Below, one piece after another: positions 39,643 through 50,426 of a DNA stretch of 64,000 nt; position 1 is the first letter of the stretch; every line of letters starts with the position of its first letter. The notes under the pieces were generated by a model. It had not been told where the DNA came from, made no database searches, and saw only the letters and a program-made list of their open reading frames with translations. Made by a program: the position numbers and the translations under genes. Origin of the DNA: Bradyrhizobium symbiodeficiens (GTDB taxonomy: Bacteria > Pseudomonadota > Alphaproteobacteria > Rhizobiales > Xanthobacteraceae); contig NZ_CP029427.2 in assembly GCF_002266465.3 (NCBI RefSeq), forward strand, positions 1-64,000, written 5' to 3'.

Positions 39643-40701
39643 TTGCCCAAAAGCGCATCGGATTCGTCTTCGCTAGCTCCCAGCCGCAAATTTGACCGCG
39701 ACATGCAAGTTCCGCCCGAGACCCAGGTCGTCATCGACTTCGACGACAATCGCGCCGCTTCTGCGCTGGTCGGCCCCTACGGCCAGCATCTGGCGCAGAT
39801 CGAACGGCGGCTCGGCGTCGTCGTCGATTCCAAAGGGAACCACATCACCATCGGCGGCTCGCGCGACGGCTGCGACGCCGCTCGCCGCGTGCTGGAAACG
39901 CTCTATGCCCAGGCCGTGAAGGGGCAGGATCTCGACCAGGGCGAGGTCGAGGGCGCGATTCGCGCCGTGATCGCGCAAGGCTCGCTGTTCGAGTTCGACG
40001 CCAAATCGGCCAAATCGGCGGCCTTCGACAGCATCAATCTGCGCAAGCGCCCGGTGCGCGCGCGCACCGCCGCGCAGGACTCCTACATCCGCGCGCTGAA
40101 GCGCCATGAGCTGGTGTTCGGCATCGGCCCGGCCGGTACCGGCAAGACCTGGCTCGCGGTCGCGCATGCCGCGCAACTGTTCGAGCGCAAGGAGGTCGAC
40201 AAGATCATCCTGTCGCGTCCGGCGGTGGAAGCCGGCGAGCGGCTCGGCTTCCTGCCCGGCGATCTCCGCGAGAAGGTCGATCCTTATCTGCGCCCGATCT
40301 ACGATGCGCTCTACGACCTCATGGATGCGCGCATCGTCGAGCGCGCGCTCCAGACCGGCGAGATCGAGATCGCGCCGCTCGCCTTCATGCGCGGCCGTAC
40401 CCTCACCAACGCCGCCATCATCCTGGACGAGGCGCAGAACACCACGTCGATGCAGATGAAGATGTTCTTGACGCGCCTCGGCGAGAACAGCCGCATGATC
40501 GTGACCGGCGACCCCTCGCAGATCGATCTGCCGAACGGCCAGACCTCGGGCCTGGCCGAGGCGACCCGCCTCCTGGGCGGCGTCGAGGGCATTGCCCAGG
40601 TTCATTTCAAAGCCGAGGACGTGATCCGCCACGAACTCGTGGCGCGGATCGTCGCCGCCTACGAAGGCTCGCCGCCGCGGCCGGCCGCCGGCAAATCCTG
40701 A
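39643..40701 (+). CDS. phoH: PhoH-like ATPase
   Basis: The 352-residue protein has a P-loop GPAGTGKTWLAVAHAAQ near residue 162. The helicase-like downstream motif AAIILDEAQNTTSMQMKMFL follows, with TGDPSQIDLPNG after it. It is predicted to bind RNA and act with the endoribonuclease YbeY, its neighbour here. The N-terminal 120 residues include a KH-like region. It is transcribed between miaB and ybeY. Confidence 0.93.
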   Translation: MPKSASDSSSLAPSRKFDRDMQVPPETQVVIDFDDNRAASALVGPYGQHLAQIERRLGVVVDSKGNHITIGGSRDGCDAARRVLETLYAQAVKGQDLDQGEVEGAIRAVIAQGSLFEFDAKSAKSAAFDSINLRKRPVRARTAAQDSYIRALKRHELVFGIGPAGTGKTWLAVAHAAQLFERKEVDKIILSRPAVEAGERLGFLPGDLREKVDPYLRPIYDALYDLMDARIVERALQTGEIEIAPLAFMRGRTLTNAAIILDEAQNTTSMQMKMFLTRLGENSRMIVTGDPSQIDLPNGQTSGLAEATRLLGGVEGIAQVHFKAEDVIRHELVARIVAAYEGSPPRPAAGKS

Positions 40702-40762
40702 CGAGGCAACAGCCGGACCCAGAGGGCGCGGACACGGCGCCTCATCGTTCCGAACAAAGACA

Positions 40763-41272
40763 ATGTCGCAACCGAATCTTCCCATGACCGAGGTTCTCGT
40801 CGTCGCCGATTGCTGGCAAGGCGAGCCCGACTCCGAAGCCGTGATCCAACGTGCGGTCGCAGCCGCGGCCGAAAGTGTCGACGAAGACGTTGCCGACGCC
40901 GAAGTGGCGGTGATGCTGACCGATGATGCCGGCATCCGCACCCTCAACAGCAATTGGCGCGGCATCGACAAGCCGACCAACGTGCTGTCGTTTCCCGCGC
41001 TCCAGCAGGAGAGCGAATGGAAGCCGGGCGATGCACCGCGCATGCTCGGCGATATCGCGATCGCCTACGAGACCATGCGGCGCGAGGCGGACGAGGAACA
41101 GAAGCCGTTCGACCACCATTTGAGCCATCTCGCCGTGCACGGCTTCCTGCACCTGATCGGCTACGACCACGAGAACGACGGCGACGCCGAAGAGATGGAA
41201 GCACTGGAGACGCAGATCCTGGCTCACCTGGGAATTCCCGATCCCTATGCAGACCGCGCAGGGACGCACTGA
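40763..41272 (+). CDS. ybeY: Endoribonuclease YbeY
   Basis: YbeY is a zinc-dependent single-strand endoribonuclease of 16S rRNA maturation and ribosome quality control. The metal site HxxxHxxGxxH is plain as HLAVHGFLHLIGYDH near residue 120. Typical upstream sequence is WRGIDKPTNVLSFP. The 169-residue length fits. The ATG at 40763 was used; one at 40784 is possible. It lies next to its functional partner phoH and 1 base before the corC-type gene. Confidence 0.94.
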   Translation: MSQPNLPMTEVLVVADCWQGEPDSEAVIQRAVAAAAESVDEDVADAEVAVMLTDDAGIRTLNSNWRGIDKPTNVLSFPALQQESEWKPGDAPRMLGDIAIAYETMRREADEEQKPFDHHLSHLAVHGFLHLIGYDHENDGDAEEMEALETQILAHLGIPDPYADRAGTH

Positions 41273-41273
41273 G

Positions 41274-42392
41274 ATGCCGGACTCCGACCCGATCCACGAC
41301 AACCCGCGCCACTCGGCCAATTTGCCGGTCGTGGTGACCCAGGGCGAGGTGATGCGCCCGACCGCCGACGGCTGGCTCCTGCGCGCCATTCGCACGCTGT
41401 TCGGCTGGAAGGCGGGATCGGTGCGCGACGACCTCCAGGTCGTGCTCGATGCAACGACGCCCGACGACACCGGCTTCTCGGCGGTCGAGCGCACCATGCT
41501 GCGCAACATCCTTGGTCTGCACGAGCGCCGCATCGCCGACGTCATGGTGCATCGCGCCGACGTAATCGCGGTCAAGCGCGACATCCCGCTCGGCGAGTTG
41601 ATGGACCGCTTCGAGAGCGCCGGCCATTCGCGCCTCGTGGTCTTCAACGAGACGCTCGACGATCCCGTCGGCATCGTCCACATCCGCGACCTGCTCGCTT
41701 TCATGACCTCGCGTGCCCGCGTGCCGGAAGCTACCAAGACCAAGCGCAAGAAGCCGCTGCCGGCCGGGCTCGACCTCCGCGCCGTCGACCTCGCGATGCC
41801 GCTCGAGGATGCGCGCATCATCCGCAAGCTGCTCTACGTGCCGCCGTCGATGCGGGCGATCGACCTGCTGGCGCAGATGCAGGCCACGCGCATTCACCTG
41901 GCGCTGGTGGTCGACGAATATGGCGGCAGCGACGGGCTGGTCTCGCTCGAGGACATCGTCGAGCAGATCGTTGGCGAGATCGACGACGAACACGACAGCG
42001 ACGAGCCGCCCTCGATCGTGCGCCTGCCCGACAATGCCTTCATCGCCGACGCCCGCGCCAGCCTAGATGACGTTCGCACGGTGATCGGCGAGGATTTCGT
42101 CACCGGCGAGGCGGGCGAGGAAGTGGAGACTCTCGGCGGCTATCTCGTCAGCTTCGTCGGGCGCCTGCCGGTGCGCGGCGAGGTGATCTCGGGTCCTGGC
42201 AATTACGAGATCGAGGTGCTCGATGCCGATCCGCGCCGCGTCAAGCGGCTGCGCATCTCGACGCGGAAGGAGCGCCCCGCGCCGCGCACTCAGCGCGAGA
42301 CCCGGCGCCGCGAGGCCGCGCCGGACAGCGGTCAACCGCCGGCCAATGACACGCCCGCCCCGCCGCCGAGCGACGGGACCGGCCAGCAGTGA
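41274..42392 (+). CDS. CorC/HlyC family CBS-domain protein
   Basis: The 372-residue product has paired CBS domains (about 65-250: LHERRIADVMVHRADVI; DEYGGSDGLVSLEDIVE). A C-terminal CorC/HlyC transporter-associated domain with VETLGGYLVSFVGRLP follows. A disordered basic and Pro-rich tail (about 330-372) ends the protein. There is no N-terminal membrane domain, so this is the soluble CorC type, implicated in magnesium homeostasis. The ATG at 41274 lies one base past the ybeY stop; a start at 41247 would overlap ybeY. Confidence 0.88.
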   Translation: MPDSDPIHDNPRHSANLPVVVTQGEVMRPTADGWLLRAIRTLFGWKAGSVRDDLQVVLDATTPDDTGFSAVERTMLRNILGLHERRIADVMVHRADVIAVKRDIPLGELMDRFESAGHSRLVVFNETLDDPVGIVHIRDLLAFMTSRARVPEATKTKRKKPLPAGLDLRAVDLAMPLEDARIIRKLLYVPPSMRAIDLLAQMQATRIHLALVVDEYGGSDGLVSLEDIVEQIVGEIDDEHDSDEPPSIVRLPDNAFIADARASLDDVRTVIGEDFVTGEAGEEVETLGGYLVSFVGRLPVRGEVISGPGNYEIEVLDADPRRVKRLRISTRKERPAPRTQRETRRREAAPDSGQPPANDTPAPPPSDGTGQQ

Positions 42393-44002
42393 GCCCGTTC
42401 CAGCGACTTCGGCAAATTGCACTTGCCATCATCCTCGCCTGGGGGTGGAAGCGCGCCGTCATCGCCATGGCGTGCGGAGCGCTGTCGGTGCTGGCACTGG
42501 CGCCGTTCAACCTGTTCCCGGTGCTGTTCATCACCTTCCCGGTGCTGGTCTGGCTGATCGACGGCGCCGGCGCCGGACGCTATGGCGGCGTCCCCGCCGC
42601 GGCGCTGACCGGCTACTGGTTCGGGCTCGGCTATTTCGTCCCTGGTCTCTACTGGATCGGCTACGCCTTCTTCGTCGATGCCGATACATTCGCCTGGCTG
42701 ACGCCGTTCGCCGTGCTTGGCCTGCCGGCCTATCTCTCGATCTTCACCGCGATCGGATTTGCGCTGGCCCGCCTACTCTGGACCAAGGATGCCACGCGCA
42801 TTCTGGCGCTCGCCGCAAGCCTCACCATCGCCGAATGGCTGCGCGGTCACGCGCTGACCGGCTTTCCCTGGAACGCGTTCGGTTACGCGCTGTCCGAGCC
42901 GTTGCCGCTGGCGCAGACCGCCTCGCTGGTCGGCCTGTGGGGCATGACGTTCCTGACGGTTGCGATCTTCGCGAGCCCCGCGACGCTGATCGACCGCACG
43001 CCCGATCGCCGCCTGGCGTGGCGCGTGCCGGCGGCTGCAATTGCGCTCCTGCTTGTCATGAGCATCTTCGGCGCGATCCGCCTGTCGCTGCATCCAACCA
43101 CGATGGTCTCAGGCGTCAAGTTGCGCCTGATGCAACCGAACCTGCAGCAGGACGCCAAATTCAACTACGCCGCCAAATCGGAGGTGATGAAAAAATACCT
43201 GGCGCTGTCGGACCGCGCCTCCGGCCCGCAATCGACAGGCGTGCGCGATGCCACCATCCTGATCTGGCCGGAATCCGCCTTTCCGTTCTTCCTGACCCGC
43301 GAAGTCGACGCGATGGCGCAAATCGCCGAGCTTCTGGCGAAAGGCACGGTGCTGATCACGGGTTCGGTCCGCGCGCCCGACCTGCCGCGCGGCACGCCGA
43401 TCACGCGTGCCTATAATTCGATTTACGTCATCGATCACGACGGCAGCGTGCTCGCAGTGTACGACAAGTTGCATTTGGTGCCTTTCGGAGAATTTCTTCC
43501 CTACCAGGCATTGATGGAGAAGCTCGGTTTCGAGCAACTGACGCGCATGCGCGGCGGCTTCATTCCCGGCACAGTGCGTCATGCGCTGCAGGTGCCCGGC
43601 GCGCCGCCTGCGCTACCGCTGATCTGTTACGAAGCAATCTTTCCCGGCGAAGTGGCTGGACGCAACGAACGCCCGGGCTGGATCGTCAACCTCACCAATG
43701 ACGGCTGGTTCGGCATTTCGACTGGTCCCTATCAGCATCTGGAGCAGTCGCGGATGCGTGCCATCGAGCTTGGATTGCCGCTCGTCCGCTCGGCCAATAC
43801 GGGTGTCTCTGCGGTGATCGATCCCGTGGGCCGCACCGTCGCCAGCCTCGGTCTCGGAATCGAAGGCATTTTGGATGCAAGTCTGCCTGCCGCGATCTCA
43901 CCGACCGTCTATGCGCGGGTGGGCGATGTGCCGGCCGCCATGCTCGTCGCAGTGGCCGTGTTTCTGGCCGTCCGCCGACGCACCGCCAAGCGGAAGGCCT
44001 GA
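42389..44002 (+). CDS. lnt: Apolipoprotein N-acyltransferase
   Basis: Lnt adds the third acyl chain to lipoproteins at the inner membrane. The 537-residue protein has N-terminal membrane spans to about residue 230, then a nitrilase-like domain. The catalytic triad is visible: Glu295 (IWPESAFPFF), Lys360 (YDKLHLVPFGEFLP) and Cys413 (PLICYEAIFPGE). The start is GTG at 42389, overlapping the previous stop as GTGA, so translation is likely coupled to the corC-type gene. It closes the miaB-phoH-ybeY-corC-lnt unit. Confidence 0.96.
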   Translation: MSPFQRLRQIALAIILAWGWKRAVIAMACGALSVLALAPFNLFPVLFITFPVLVWLIDGAGAGRYGGVPAAALTGYWFGLGYFVPGLYWIGYAFFVDADTFAWLTPFAVLGLPAYLSIFTAIGFALARLLWTKDATRILALAASLTIAEWLRGHALTGFPWNAFGYALSEPLPLAQTASLVGLWGMTFLTVAIFASPATLIDRTPDRRLAWRVPAAAIALLLVMSIFGAIRLSLHPTTMVSGVKLRLMQPNLQQDAKFNYAAKSEVMKKYLALSDRASGPQSTGVRDATILIWPESAFPFFLTREVDAMAQIAELLAKGTVLITGSVRAPDLPRGTPITRAYNSIYVIDHDGSVLAVYDKLHLVPFGEFLPYQALMEKLGFEQLTRMRGGFIPGTVRHALQVPGAPPALPLICYEAIFPGEVAGRNERPGWIVNLTNDGWFGISTGPYQHLEQSRMRAIELGLPLVRSANTGVSAVIDPVGRTVASLGLGIEGILDASLPAAISPTVYARVGDVPAAMLVAVAVFLAVRRRTAKRKA

Positions 44003-44026
44003 TCGCGCCGTCGCGGCCGGAAGCTT

Positions 44027-44077
44027 TTGACAACCGTAGTCCCACGGTTGACAGACTGCACGCGGGCTCCCCATTCT
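44027..44077 (+). promoter_or_regulatory. Candidate promoter and operator for the XRE regulator
   Basis: Two TTGACA boxes (44027-44032 and 44048-44053) enclose a 7-bp inverted repeat CAACCGT / ACGGTTG at 44031-44050. The second TTGACA has a weak CATTCT at 44072 after 18 bases. The dyad overlapping a -35 suggests an autorepression operator. Confidence 0.5.
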
Positions 44078-44215
44078 GCACCGGCTGCAAAAGACAGTGG
44101 TGCATTGCTAAATTTCTCCGCAATGTTTTCCAATAAGAGGGTTTGATTTGACGTTGCTAGCACCTGAGGCACTCCGGTTGATTGCGCTGAAGGTGGTGTT
44201 TGGAGGGCTGAGGAA

Positions 44216-44629
44216 ATGTCGAAAGCGCCCAACCCTGTTGACAAATATGTCGGCAGTCGCGTGCGTATGCGCCGCATCATGTTGGGCATGAGCCAGGAAA
44301 AGCTCGGTGAAGCTTTGGGCCTGACTTTCCAGCAAGTTCAGAAATACGAGAAGGGCACCAACCGTGTAGGCGCGAGCCGCATCCAGCAGATCGCCGAGAT
44401 TCTGCAGGTGCCGGTGTCGTTCCTGTTCGAGGGCGGCCCGAGCGGCGTGGCGGGTCCGGATGGCTTCAGCGAAGGCGCCTCGCCCTCCTATGTGTCGGAC
44501 TTTCTCGCGACCTCCGAGGGGCTTGCCTTGACCAAGGCATTCACGCGAATCACCGATTCGAAGATGCGCCGCTCGATCGTCGATCTCGTCGAGCAGATCG
44601 CGGCCCGCGAAGGCCCCGACAAGCGCTGA
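44216..44629 (+). CDS. XRE-family regulator, PraR/PhrR-like
   Basis: This 137-residue DNA-binding protein has a Cro/CI helix-turn-helix in residues about 12-66: VRMRRIMLGMSQEKLGEALG and TFQQVQKYEKGTNRVGASRI. A short variable linker with many Gly follows, then a helical C-terminus. The layout matches rhizobial PraR/PhrR regulators of attachment, quorum sensing and low-pH response. The link to those processes is inference. The 213-base upstream gap contains a dyad over TTGACA boxes. Confidence 0.86.
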   Translation: MSKAPNPVDKYVGSRVRMRRIMLGMSQEKLGEALGLTFQQVQKYEKGTNRVGASRIQQIAEILQVPVSFLFEGGPSGVAGPDGFSEGASPSYVSDFLATSEGLALTKAFTRITDSKMRRSIVDLVEQIAAREGPDKR

Positions 44630-44745
44630 CGCACTATCTCAATGGCGATTTGAGACGGCGTGAAATCTGGCCTATGTCGTCATTTCCGGCCGCGCTTTGA
44701 TGCGTGTCCGCTTCGATGATGCGATTCAAGGGCACAGATGCGCGC

Positions 44746-45873
44746 ATGACCAGCTCCAATTGGTTCGATTCCCAAACTATTCTCGATGGTATCCGCCGCT
44801 GGGTGGAGATCGAGACGCCGACGGAAGCGCCTGAACAGGTCAACAGGCTGATGTCCGTGGTCGCGGAGCAATACCGCGACCTGCCCGTCACGCTTGAGCG
44901 CGTCGACGGCGTCGACGGCTGCGGCGACCATCTCATCGCGCGCACGAATTGGGGGCAGGACCGGCCGGGCATCCTGGTGCTGAGCCACCTCGACACCGTT
45001 CATCCCATGGGATTCATCGAGCGCCTGCCGTTCAAGGTCGACGGTGACGTCGCGTTCGGTCCCGGCATCTACGACATGAAGGGCGGCGCCTACATCGCCC
45101 ATCACGCGTTTCGCGCACTGTGTGCCGCAGTCGATCGCTCGCCGCTCGGCATCACGCATCTGTTCACCTCCGACGAGGAGATCGGCAGCCCCACCTCTCG
45201 CACACTCATCGAGGCGGAAGGGCGCAAGGCCAAATACGTGCTGGTGACGGAGCCGGCGCGCGACGGCGGCAAGATCGTCACCGGACGCAAGGGCGTCGGA
45301 CGCTTCAAGGTATCAATCAGAGGCGTGCCCGCGCATGCCGGCTCACGGCCGGAAGACGGCCGCAGCGCCGTGCGCGAGCTCGGCAACGTCATCCTGGCTC
45401 TGGAAGGGATGAACGACCTCGCGCGTGGCGTCACCGTCAATGTCGGTGTGGTGCGTGGCGGCACGCGCCCCAACGTCACCCCCGAAGAGGCCTATGCCGA
45501 AGTCGATTTGCGCGTGCTGAGCCTCAGGGACGCAGAGGAGTTCGTCGGCAAGATCCTTGGGCTGACATCGAAGACCGACGGCGTCACCGTCACCGTCACC
45601 GGCGGGCTCAATCGTCCGCCCTACGAGAAGAGCAACGCAGGCGCCTCGCTCTACGAGCATGCGAAGACACTCGCCGGCGAGATCGGCTTCGAGCTGGTCG
45701 ACACCCACACCGGCGGCGGCTCGGACGGCAATTTCACCGCGGCCCATACCGCGACGCTCGACGGTCTCGGCGTCGACGGCAAGGGCGCGCACACCCATTA
45801 TGAGCAGATCTACATCTCGTCGCTCGCCCCCCGCGCGCGGCTGCTCCATCGCCTGTACCAGACGCTGCGATGA
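44746..45873 (+). CDS. M20 family metallopeptidase (glutamate carboxypeptidase-like)
   Basis: The 375-residue enzyme is a di-zinc carboxypeptidase of the CPG2/ArgE type. Metal and catalytic motifs are LSHLDTVHP, GPGIYDMKGGAY, TSDEEIGSPTS and a late GGGSDGNFTAA. The dimerisation domain sits in the middle (about 180-290). The substrate may be a folate-like, acyl-amino-acid or peptide compound. The ATG at 44746 gives MTSSNWFDSQTIL; earlier ATG or GTG starts at 44704-44719 are possible. It overlaps the presumed trmB start by ATGA. Confidence 0.88.
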   Translation: MTSSNWFDSQTILDGIRRWVEIETPTEAPEQVNRLMSVVAEQYRDLPVTLERVDGVDGCGDHLIARTNWGQDRPGILVLSHLDTVHPMGFIERLPFKVDGDVAFGPGIYDMKGGAYIAHHAFRALCAAVDRSPLGITHLFTSDEEIGSPTSRTLIEAEGRKAKYVLVTEPARDGGKIVTGRKGVGRFKVSIRGVPAHAGSRPEDGRSAVRELGNVILALEGMNDLARGVTVNVGVVRGGTRPNVTPEEAYAEVDLRVLSLRDAEEFVGKILGLTSKTDGVTVTVTGGLNRPPYEKSNAGASLYEHAKTLAGEIGFELVDTHTGGGSDGNFTAAHTATLDGLGVDGKGAHTHYEQIYISSLAPRARLLHRLYQTLR

Positions 45874-46579
45874 GCGAGCGCAAATCAGACCCGATCGCGA
45901 TGACAGCGAGCGCGCGTTCTTCGGGCGCCGCAAGGGCCACAAGCTCAGGCAGCACCAGGCCGAGCTGATTGGTCATCTGCTGCCGCATCTGTCGCTCGAC
46001 ATCGCCAGCGAGACGCCGGCGGATGCAGGCGAGATCTTCGACCCCGCCACTGAAGATGTGCGGCTCGAGATCGGCTTCGGCGGCGGCGAGCATCTCGCGG
46101 CCGAGGCTCAGAGCTTCGCCACGACAGGCTTCATCGGCTGCGAGCCCTATGTCAACGGCATGGCAAAGATCCTCGCGCAGATCGAGGCCGCCAACATCGG
46201 CAACATCCGCCTTTTCGCAGGCGATGCGGCCGAACTGCTGGCCTGGCTCCCTAAGGCATCGCTGTCGCGGATCGACCTGATCCATCCGGATCCCTGGCCG
46301 AAGCGGCGGCACTGGAAACGGCGCTTCGTCCAGGACAGGACGATCGCGGCGATGGCGCGCGTGCTGAAGCCGAACGGCGAATTCCGCTTCGTCTGCGACA
46401 TCGACGATTACTGCGCCTGGACACTGTCGCATCTTGCGCATTCCCAGGATTTCGTCTGGCTTGCCGAACGCGCCGACGATTTCAGGCAGCCATGGGCGGG
46501 CTACACCATGACGCGCTACGGCCGAAAGGCCACGCGCGAAGGACGCAAGGCGGCCTATCTGCGGTTCAGGCGACTCTAG
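45870..46579 (+). CDS. trmB: tRNA (guanine-N7)-methyltransferase, apparently frameshifted at the 5' end
   Basis: TrmB makes m7G46 in tRNA. Conserved sequence is GRRKGHKLRQHQAELIGHLL, SAM motif LEIGFGGGEHLAAEA and DLIHPDPWPKRRHWKRRFVQ, ending YLRFRRL. The natural ATG at 45870 (MSERKSDPIA) is in a different frame from that body and stops after 32 codons. The body frame has no ATG, GTG or TTG between the M20 stop and the conserved RRKGHK region. One inserted base near 45891-45899 would join them as MSERKSDPIADDSERAFFG. This is either a natural or a sequencing frameshift. It converges on the DUF2336 gene. Confidence 0.8.
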
Positions 46580-47658
46580 ATCGTCTGCCGGTTGCGCCAG
46601 AAATTCACGACCCGCTCGGCGGTCGTCGGCATCAGGCGCGTGAAGTTGACGCGCGCGGCCTCGATGTCGGCATCGGCCGGCGTGCGGTGCGGGCCGTACC
46701 AGAGCAGGATGAGCGCGCGCACCGTGGGCCAGCCGAGATTCAGCACGCGGCCGAGAATGAGAATCGGATCGTAGCGATCGCCTGAGATCAGGCGGTCGAG
46801 GATCGAGAGGCGAACGCCGGACATCGCCGAGAGCGATGCGATCGATTCCTCGTATTTGCTCGCCTTGGCGAAGCCGAGCAGCGCGCTCTCGCCGAGATGG
46901 CCGCCGCGATGCAACGCAAGCACCGTGCGCTGGGCAGCCGAGAAATCGCGCCGTGGCCCCGGCGGCAGCGCGGCCTCCTCAATGGCCACCATCGCGCGCT
47001 TGATCTCGACCTGGCGCGCGGGATTGACCACGCTGGAGAGCCGGCGGCGGATGACGTCGAGCGTACCGTCCAAAAGCTGTTTCAGGTTCTCGCCCGAGAG
47101 ATCGTTGCGCTGGCCGATCTTGAGCGTCAGCACGCCGTCCTGCGCCGCGCGCTTGATCAGCTCGGAATAGCTGCCCGGCGAGAACACCGCACCGGCATTG
47201 CCCGCGGCGCGGCGCACCACGTTGCGATCGCCGCGCTCGACCAGCACGTCGGTGATGAGAGGAGACAAAGCGGGGCGCTCCGTCATCGCCAGCAAATGCC
47301 CTTGACCTTTCAACCGCGCGATCTCGACCAGCGCGGCGTCGTCGAGCACGGGGGAGCGGCGCAGCACCGGACCCGCGACCGCGATTTCGTTTTCGCGCGC
47401 GAGCTGATTCACCAGATGCGGCGGTGCATTGTTCAACTGCGAGAAGCGCTCGGCGAGATCGACGCGCGAGGCAAGCTCCGCATGCGGGACGAGATCGATC
47501 AGGAGATTGTCGAAGAGATCGATGAGCTCGGGACGAAGATTGGCGGAATCCTGGAAGAACAGTTCGGAGATGGCGCGCGCGATCTCTCCGCGTCGCCGCG
47601 GATCGCCGCGCTTGACGATATCGTCCAGTCCGGGAATGAGCGACGTGGCAACGGTCAT
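46576..47658 (-). CDS. DUF2336 family protein
   Basis: The 360-residue protein begins MTVATSLIPGLDDIVKRG and is rich in short helices. RRGEIARAISELFF, PELIDLFDNLLIDLV and VLRRSPVLDDAALVEIA resemble HEAT-like repeats, typical of alphaproteobacterial DUF2336 proteins. Function is unknown. Its stop overlaps the trmB stop by convergent TAG codons. The ATG at 47658 was chosen; an upstream frame from 47784 adds a basic stretch. The nusA-operon promoter lies downstream of its 5' end on the opposite strand. Confidence 0.8.
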   Translation of the reverse strand: MTVATSLIPGLDDIVKRGDPRRRGEIARAISELFFQDSANLRPELIDLFDNLLIDLVPHAELASRVDLAERFSQLNNAPPHLVNQLARENEIAVAGPVLRRSPVLDDAALVEIARLKGQGHLLAMTERPALSPLITDVLVERGDRNVVRRAAGNAGAVFSPGSYSELIKRAAQDGVLTLKIGQRNDLSGENLKQLLDGTLDVIRRRLSSVVNPARQVEIKRAMVAIEEAALPPGPRRDFSAAQRTVLALHRGGHLGESALLGFAKASKYEESIASLSAMSGVRLSILDRLISGDRYDPILILGRVLNLGWPTVRALILLWYGPHRTPADADIEAARVNFTRLMPTTAERVVNFWRNRQTI

Positions 47659-47811
47659 GAAAACGCAAACTCGTAGGGGGCACGCCGCGGGCGCGCCCTT
47701 GGTCCAAGCCGCCCCACAATCAGGGAATTTAGACCTCCGAGGTGAAGGAAGCGTTAGGCCCGGGACGCCGCGAATCGGGCGCAAAAAGCCTCGTTTGGCC
47801 TGCGATGGGCC

Positions 47812-47840
47812 TTGTCCGGAGGGACAGAAAGCGCTATATC
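47812..47840 (+). promoter_or_regulatory. Candidate sigma-70 promoter for the rimP-nusA operon
   Basis: TTGTCC at 47812-47817 and TATATC at 47835-47840 are separated by 17 bases. Transcription would begin near 47847, giving a leader of about 190 bases to rimP and a run through the terminator-like hairpin at 47878. Confidence 0.6.
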
Positions 47841-47877
47841 AGCGCCAATTCATCTTCTCATACGATCCGCGTAGTGA

Positions 47878-47907
47878 GAGTGGGCCCGAAAGGACCCGCT
47901 CTTTTTT
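47878..47907 (+). terminator. Leader terminator or attenuator before rimP-nusA
   Basis: Stem GAGTGGGCCC (47878-47887) pairs with GGACCCGCTC (47892-47901) around a GAAA loop, with one mismatch and one G-T pair. It is followed by six T. It sits about 30 bases after the predicted start site and 128 bases before rimP, so it fits transcription attenuation. Confidence 0.68.
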
Positions 47908-48035
47908 ATTACCCGAACGCGGCTTGGCGGAAGATGTAGCCTGACGCGCTGTCGGGAAGTTTCCGAAGCGGGCTTTGAAAATCTTAACCAAGCCTTAACC
48001 CCAAGCCTTATCCAACGAGCGCCTTGACCCCTGAT

Positions 48036-48791
48036 ATGACCGAACCGAACACTGGTTCCACGGATGCCGAGTTGCTGGCCGAGCCGAGGCTCGTGGTCGA
48101 GCCGGGCGTGGCGGCACGTGTGTCTGCGGTCGCAGGTCCGGTGCTCGAGGGCATGGGCTACCGGCTGGTGCGGATCCGCATCTCCGGCGAGGCCGGCTGC
48201 ACCGTGCAGATCATGGCCGAGCGGCCGGACGGCTCGATGCAGCTCGAGGATTGCGAGGCGATCTCGCGGGCGTTGTCGCCCGTGCTGGACGTCGCCGATC
48301 CCATCGATCGCGCCTATCGGCTGGAAGTTTCCTCGCCCGGGATCGACCGGCCGCTGGTCCGCCGTTCCGATTTCGAACGCTATTCCGGCCATCTGGTGAA
48401 GATCGACATGGCCGTCGCCCATGAAGGACGCAAGCGGTTCCGTGGCAAGCTGGGCGCCGTCGAGGGCGACCGGGTGCACCTGCGTCGCGACGACGCCAAG
48501 GCGAGCGACAATCCCGACGTCCTGCTGACGATGGAAGATATCGGCGAGGCCCGGCTGGTGCTGACCGACGATCTGATCGCGGAATCCATGCGCCGCGGCA
48601 AGGCCGAGGAGCGCCAGATGCGACGCAATCTCGGGCTGGAGCCGCCGGCTGCGCCGCACGCCGAGATCAGCGCGAAGATCACCAAAAACACCAAGCCGCA
48701 AAAGAAGCCGGCCCCGACCAACACAAAGAAACATCGCCTTGCTGCCGAACGCGCGCGGCGTGGCGAGATCGAGCCTGACGAAGGAGACTAG
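48036..48791 (+). CDS. rimP: Ribosome maturation factor RimP
   Basis: RimP helps mature the 30S subunit. The 251-residue product has the RimP alpha/beta N-domain ([20 protein letters not shown]) and [21 protein letters not shown]. The diagnostic [21 protein letters not shown] follows in two parts, starting SSPGIDRPL near residue 101. A basic C-terminal tail (about 200-251, many Lys and Arg) is longer than in E. coli. The ATG at 48036 was chosen over a TTG at 48024. It is followed by nusA after 2 bases. Confidence 0.93.
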   Translation: MTEPNTGSTDAELLAEPRLVVEPGVAARVSAVAGPVLEGMGYRLVRIRISGEAGCTVQIMAERPDGSMQLEDCEAISRALSPVLDVADPIDRAYRLEVSSPGIDRPLVRRSDFERYSGHLVKIDMAVAHEGRKRFRGKLGAVEGDRVHLRRDDAKASDNPDVLLTMEDIGEARLVLTDDLIAESMRRGKAEERQMRRNLGLEPPAAPHAEISAKITKNTKPQKKPAPTNTKKHRLAAERARRGEIEPDEGD

Positions 48792-48793
48792 CC

Positions 48794-50404
<1,611 letters not shown>

Positions 50405-50426
50405 GGCGAAGGAGGATGTCGCCCGG

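Noticed and set aside
44704..44745. Alternative upstream starts for the M20 peptidase
   Set aside because: No convincing ribosome site separates them; the ATG at 44746 gives the most family-like N-terminus, so this is left as a start ambiguity.
48009..48017. TTATCCAAC, near the DnaA-box consensus
   Set aside because: It is a single imperfect match in the rimP leader with no AT-rich region or further boxes, so it does not support an origin.
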